Positions 59,326 through 64,000 of a DNA stretch of 64,000 nt are shown here, in pieces. The notes under the pieces were generated by a model, which did no database searches, was not told the DNA's origin, and saw nothing but the letters and a program-made list of their open reading frames with translations. A program made the position numbers and the translations under genes. Each line of letters begins with the position of its first letter. Position 1 is the first letter of the stretch. The stretch comes from Ephydatia muelleri (taxonomy: Eukaryota > Porifera > Demospongiae > Spongillida > Spongillidae). The stretch spans positions 480,131 through 544,130 of the forward strand of contig JABACO010000018.1 of the NCBI GenBank assembly GCA_013339895.1, given 5' to 3'.

Positions 59326-61639
59326 GGCCCAATCAGGGAATACCGTCTCCTCCCCATATGGCCCAAGCATCCTTGCCCAGATCCCCATGAAGCAGCTGCT
59401 CCAGTACGCTCGCCAGCATCAGGGCACCTACTCCACCCTCTACCCCTCCTTCCTGCGTCTCACGGCAACACACCTCCCGCAATTGTGCCTGGCTGAGGAG
59501 TGGCTGAGGGAGGAGGGATTGAATGGAGGTCAGCAAAGGTGGGAGGGAAGGAGGGGCACGAGGGGGAGGGATGGGGCACGAGGGGGAGGGAGGGGCACGA
59601 GGGGGAAGGAGGGGCACGAGGGGGAGGGAGTGGTCACAAAGGAGAGGGGAGAGGTTGAGAAGCATGGTACTGCCGACACCACCTTGTAAAAAACCTTCCA
59701 TTGTATTAGTAGTTTGCACAAATCTCTTTTGTTGGAGATCTATGTTGTTGTGGTTTGGATAGGAATGTGTTTGTGTTTGTGTTTGTTGATATCATTTGTA
59801 GGTGTTGATGATATAGATGCTTGTGACCTATGCTCCAAGAAGCACTTGACACAAGTACCAGTGTTCTCCCTAGAGCAAGGCACAGTGCCTTGCCATTTTA
59901 ATGAGTGCCCTTGTCTTTTTATTGGAGTTTCCCAGTAGGGACTTTTTATTGGAGTGCCCAGCAGGGAATTTTTATTGGAGTGCCCAGCAGGGACTTTTTA
60001 TTGGAGTAGTAGTGCAAAAAAAAAAAAAAAGGCAATTGCTTATTAACAGTACCTTTATTCAGCTTAAAACCAGAGTGGTTGAAAAGTATTTTTTAAACCA
60101 AGTGTCATTTGTGTGAATAATTGTATGAGGTATTGTGCAAGGAATCCTGTGTGCTCATTAAACTAATATTTAATTGACCATGATCTTCAATGAATTCTTT
60201 TTGTCCATAACATCATACATGATGTGTATTGTATCCTTGCCTAGCAGCTGCCTATAAAATCTGACAGCTTTGCCTCCCATACACTTATGCCCCAATGTAT
60301 GCCCTGGCCTAGCACCTTGCTTTCTATGGAGAACACTGAATCATATTAGGCAGTCATATGTGTGTGTGATTATAATTATGTATTTATTCTGGCTACCAAT
60401 CATTTCAAATTGCCTGGTGTGTGTGTTAAGGAGTGTTTCTTTTGATGTTGTGTGTCCTTCCTAACATAATTTGGTGCACCCCATGTTCCCCACGTTTCTC
60501 AGGGGATCAGTTCACTCCCATCATAAGACTGTCCAGCAAGAAGATCAATCCAGAGTTTGCCCGAGAAGGTACATGCCATTTAATTTGCGTGTGTGGTGTA
60601 GAGTGTGTCATCAATATTCTTGATGGTATATAATACCTCTGAAGAACTCCAGTGATTGTGATCAACTCTTGGCTTAACTCCTCCCCCTGCAGTCCTTGCC
60701 AACCTTCAGAACTCTCCCTCCAAAGCCCTCCTGCTTCTCACCCACCTCTCCACCCTCCCTCCCATCGACCTCATTCCCTACACACACGCCCTTGTCTCCA
60801 CGCTGCCACTTCTGCTGGAGCCTTGCGTGGCCAGGAGGATCCAGGCACACTACCTCGCCCTTTGGAGCAGGCTAAATACTGTCACTCCTAAGAAGTGAGC
60901 ATTTGTAACCTTTGTGGCCAAATGATGTCTCCATGGTAATGCACACCCCTTCTCCTACTGTGCTCCAAATGGTGTCTCCATGGTAACGCATACCCCTTCC
61001 ATTCCCTGCTGAGCTCCAAATGATGTCTCCATGGTAACGCTTGCCCCTTCCATTGCTTGCTGTCTCCACATCTTTCTGTTGTCCACTGGGTGGGGGTTAG
61101 ATGCACCCTGACCTGTGAACATATTAACTAAAAAGGTTAATATATGATGTCATGATTATGATTATGATGTCACAATTGTCAGCAGGCATCACATTATCAT
61201 GAGAGATATGCAACTATAGTTCTGCATATAGGCAGGCCTCTGTCTCCATTGCAGCTTGATTTGAAACAGATATGTCCAGCTGCCATTTTGTTGACTAGGC
61301 AACGTGGACCTTTTGCAATCACCCTTGTGTGGTATTGCAACCACCATCATATGATGCGTATCCCATTGCTCTGTATCAGTGGTACAGGAGATGTACAAAG
61401 CAACGTACACTGCAAACATTTCCATCATATTGAGAGACAAAGGTGCAATGCTTACAAAGAGGGCGTGTGAACTGCTCAGATGTAGTGGGCTGGAATAGGT
61501 CATGATCGTCATCTCCCTGTGGCTGGTATTCTCTTTGTGACCCCACACATGTGCAGTAAAGAGATGTGTACTCATGTGCAGCCCATGTTAACAAGATGGG
61601 ATGTAGTTGTGTGTGCTTGTATTGTGTTAGTGTGTGTGC

Positions 61640-61693
<54 letters not shown>

Positions 61694-62273
61694 TGTGTGT
61701 GTGTGCGTGTATTGTGTTAGTGTGTGTGCAACAATATGTTAGGCTTTGAGATGGCACCCTGGTTAGGGCTTTGAGATGGCACCCTGGTTAGGGCCTTTGA
61801 GATGGCACCCTGGTTAGGGTTGTATTACTACTTTGTGCCAATGCAGGTTGTGGCTGGACACAGTGAATGCACTGAGAACAGCTAGGTCCCTCATGCTGCA
61901 TCCAGTCACTTTGCAGAATGTGACTGAAGACCCTCTGGTGGTTCTGAGGTGTGACCCCAGGGTGTTCAGGTACAGCCATATGTTCCCGTTGCATGTGTGT
62001 TGGGTGATCACATCCTATGCATGAGTACACTTTGACACCTCGTCGTATAAAGATATCCTATTGCATCAACATCTGTCTTTAATATTAACCCAGTTGCTAT
62101 GGGAGATGGTGTACTTGGTGGTATGTAAACAGAGGACCAGTTTAGACTGCAAAATACTTTGTCAGTAATTTTTAGCATTCTGGCACAGGTGGGGGGGAAG
62201 GGTCACAGGTAGGGGGGCTTATCAAACATTGCATCACAAACTGCAGCAATTAAAGTTCAATAAGGGAGGGACT

Positions 62274-62315
<42 letters not shown>

Positions 62316-63455
62316 GTGCACTATCTACTTAGTAATGCAGTCATATTTTCTCTGCAGGTGTCCTCCAGTGTTTGAAATATCACTGCGAGTGTTGGCCGCT
62401 TACACCTCCATGTCCAGGGCATGGCTTGCTGAGCACGCCCACACCCAGAACTGTGTTGCCATGGCTACCTCAGAGGCCTCCTCCTCTTCTCTTGCAGCTA
62501 GCAAGCAGCAGCGCGATGAGCTGTGTGTGGCCTTGACAGCCACCCAGGAGAGCGCTGTTGTGCAGTTGCTACTAGAGATCTGCCTCCCCACCAAGGAAGA
62601 CAAGGTGTGGGGTGCAGAGGGACAAGCTGTGGGGTGCAGAGGGACAAGCTGTGGGGTGCAGAGGGACAAGCTGTGGGGTGCAGAGGGACAAGCTGTGGGG
62701 TGCAGAGGGACAAGCTGTGGGGTGTGTGCACATGTGTACATGATGCATAGGATGGGTGTGTGCTTGGAGCATGCATGAACGGTGTGGATGGGGTGTACAT
62801 GAGATGGGTGTATAGGGTGTACATGAGATGGGTGTAAAGGGTGTACATGTGGATGGGAATGAGTGTATTGAGATGGGGATGGGTGCATATGAGATGGGGA
62901 TGGTGTACGTGTGGACAGGTGTACATGAGGATGGGTGTAAAGGGTGTACATGAGGATGGGTGTAAAGGGTGTACATGAGGATGGGTGTAAAGGGTGTACA
63001 TGAGGATGGGTGTAAAGGGTGTACATGAGGATGGGTGTAAAGGGTGTACATGTGGATGGGTGTTGTGCAATTTGTGACAATTGAGCCTTGTGCTAACGTT
63101 ATGTTAGTTTTTTCATGAAGGGGATGGTACATGAAGTGGGGGAGTGCTGTTCATCCAAGAAGGGAAGGAAGGGGTGGCACTTAAAATCCGTCGTTTTGTG
63201 ACAGGCGCAGTGTAACTTGGGACCACAGCTGAGCGCCTTGAGAGAGATACAGTGCCTGGTGTGTTCGTACATCCATCAGGCCTTCATTGCCGACCCCAAT
63301 CTGGCCAAACTGGTGCACTTCCAGGGCTACAGCACAGAGCTGCTCCCCATGATGGTGTCTGGGGTCCCCTCCATGCATATCTGTCTGGACTTTGTCATGG
63401 AGCTGTTCTCCCAACCCCAGATTGAGAAGCAGGTGTGTGTGTGTTTTTGTGTGTG

Positions 63456-63490
<35 letters not shown>

Positions 63491-63923
63491 TGATATTTGC
63501 ATTACAAGTAGAGAGTGATCCACATCTGATACGCACACTGAACGGACCACATACATCAGGGGTAGCCACCCTTTATACAGAGGTGAACAACCCTCAGGGG
63601 TGGCCACCCTTTATACAGAGGTGAACAAACCTCAGGGGTGGCCACCCTTTATACAGAGGTGAACAAACCTCAGGGGTGGCCACCCTTTATACAGAGGTGA
63701 ACAACCCTCAGGGGTGGCCACCCTTTATACAGAGGTGAACAACCCTCAGGGGTGGCCACCCTTTATACAGAGGTGAACAACCCTCAGGGGTGGCCACCCT
63801 TTATACAGAGGTGAACAACCCTCATCACTGAGCCACACACACACATTATAATCCCAGGTAGTCATTCTGCTGGAACACCTGTCTGTATACATTTCCTTGG
63901 CCAGCTGTTCGCTGCATGTATCA
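53448..63923 (+). CDS. INTS2: Integrator complex subunit 2 (INTS2), 3' end outside the window
   Basis: Structural subunit of the nuclear Integrator complex, which cleaves snRNA 3' ends and attenuates Pol II transcription. Exons: 53448-53882, 54047-54140, 54367-54480, 55817-56166, 56372-56979, 57114-57306, 57543-57608, 57800-57934, 58201-58531, 59325-59528, 60503-60568, 60693-60894, 61847-61969, 62358-62604, 63205-63432 and 63858 to about 63917-63923. The first 15 joins are in phase, about 1,130 codons, close to full length for the family. Diagnostic blocks: ELRPFLPCLTRIALC, SYFLCRLIANVPELFDEV, YGEMLLLMAIHLQENQL, FPIHCMYQLIKNRSFKKH, DPLVVLRCDPRVFR, VVQLLLEICLPTKEDK, and LAKLVHFQGY followed by GVPSMHICLDFVMELF. 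An acidic/basic insert with RKRKPSFDK sits in exon 5. Introns carry several minisatellites, two of which copy splice sites. Confidence 0.95.
54141..54290. repeat. Minisatellite directly after the INTS2 exon 2 donor
   Basis: About 7 units of AAGTTAGGGAGGTGGGAAGGG. The first unit starts with the real donor GTGAGTTAGGGAGG. Confidence 0.9.
54715..54920. repeat. About 36-base minisatellite, 6 copies
   Basis: Units contain CCACTGGGGTAAAGAACATG then TCTATGTACCTGTA, in INTS2 intron 3. Confidence 0.9.
55125..55235 (+). pseudogene. Relic duplicate of part of INTS2 exon 5
   Basis: CACTGAATTTGCTGCACTGC, then GGAGGCTGTGGAGCTGTTG, then GGAGGGTTGGTGATCGATAT parallel the coding blocks at about 56459-56545 in the same order. 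The copy has lost bases and frame and lies upstream in intron 3. Confidence 0.7.
55245..55816. repeat. Splice-acceptor minisatellite before INTS2 exon 4
   Basis: About 13 units of 45 bases or so containing CCTTATGTTAGTGGTCACCT then CTATGATCATCATG. Exon 4 begins CCCTTATGTTAG, then TGATCACATCTATG. Each unit copies the acceptor and exon start. Confidence 0.9.
57650..57778. repeat. Pyrimidine-rich repeat before INTS2 exon 8
   Basis: Units of CCCCTTCTCCACCTCTCCTC just upstream of the exon 8 acceptor at 57799. Confidence 0.82.
58563..58790. repeat. TG-rich minisatellite in INTS2 intron 9
   Basis: Units of GTGTGGGTGTGCATAGTGTG and GGGTGTACAT following the exon 9 donor. Confidence 0.9.
59272..59322. 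repeat. (CT)n acceptor tract
   Basis: A pure CT run of about 50 bases serves as the polypyrimidine tract of the INTS2 exon 10 acceptor (TCTCAG at 59319-59324). Confidence 0.9.
62605..62720. repeat. Splice-donor repeat of INTS2 exon 14, with mutated donors
   Basis: Exon 14 ends GACAAG followed by the donor GTGTGGGGTGCAGAGG. The next 5 units of 22 bases repeat GACAAGCTGTGGGGTGCAGA, so each carries the exon end but with CT in place of GT. Confidence 0.92.
62785..63060. repeat. G-rich minisatellite in INTS2 intron 14
   Basis: Units of GGGTGTAAAGGGTGTACATG then AGGAT, about 10 copies. Confidence 0.92.
63545..63825. repeat. 38-base minisatellite, 7 copies, in INTS2 intron 15
   Basis: Near-perfect units containing CAGGGGTGGCCACCCTTTAT then ACAGAGGTGAACAACC. 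GGGTGGCCACCC within the unit is a palindrome. Confidence 0.95.
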
Positions 63924-64000
63924 GTGGGGCTTCTTGCATCTGGAAAGATGTGATCATGTGTTGTGCATTTGTGAGGTAGGAAGTGGTGGGTGAGGCCTCA

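Noticed and set aside
59325..59689. INTS2 exon 10 extended through the GGGGAGGG repeat to a stop at 59689
   Set aside because: The donor at 59529 gives the correct phase to exon 11 and aligns with the family; the extension is repeat-coded.

Overview
The window is animal nuclear DNA: multi-exon genes with GT-AG introns, many of them short (48 to about 100 bases), dense tandem repeats and transposon remnants. Gene content points to an animal: the phosphorylase kinase beta subunit, a Gs-type G protein alpha subunit, the centriole protein rotatin and Integrator subunit 2. A DUF445 membrane protein, a family I know mainly from bacteria, and very short spacing between gene starts suggest an early-branching animal such as a sponge. 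That placement is inference. No database search was possible; all identities come from reading exons and comparing them with families from memory.

Layout. (1) About 93-15,639, minus strand: 5' and central part of a PHKB-like gene, running off the left edge. (2) 15,742-28,110, plus: GPATCH1-like gene, complete in 16 exons. (3) 28,344-30,641, minus: DUF445 membrane protein, complete in 10 exons. (4) 31,180-37,281, plus: G-alpha-s gene, complete in 13 exons. (5) 38,047-53,251, minus: rotatin (RTTN), about 38 exons seen. One RTTN intron holds a plus-strand tRNA-Thr(AGT) and a 700-base Harbinger-type transposon. (6) 53,448 to beyond the right edge, plus: INTS2.

The genes alternate strand strictly. 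Three pairs are head to head with 102, 538 and 196 bases between start codons, so shared bidirectional promoters are likely. Two pairs are tail to tail, with 233 and 765 bases between stops. Polyadenylation signals suggest that the GNAS and RTTN 3' ends overlap. The six genes do unrelated housekeeping jobs: glycogen metabolism, RNA splicing, an unknown membrane role, cAMP signalling, centriole assembly and snRNA processing. Nothing suggests an operon-like functional cluster.

Much of the intron sequence is tandem repeat. The most unusual pattern is that at several exon-intron boundaries in four genes the intronic minisatellite is built from copies of the adjacent splice site plus a few exon bases. 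Introns there carry arrays of decoy donors or acceptors. A second notable item is a 2.66-kb near-perfect palindrome inserted inside a 30-base minisatellite in the PHKB gene. The 3' exons of PHKB (left 8.3 kb) do not join in frame at four places, while every other chained gene does.
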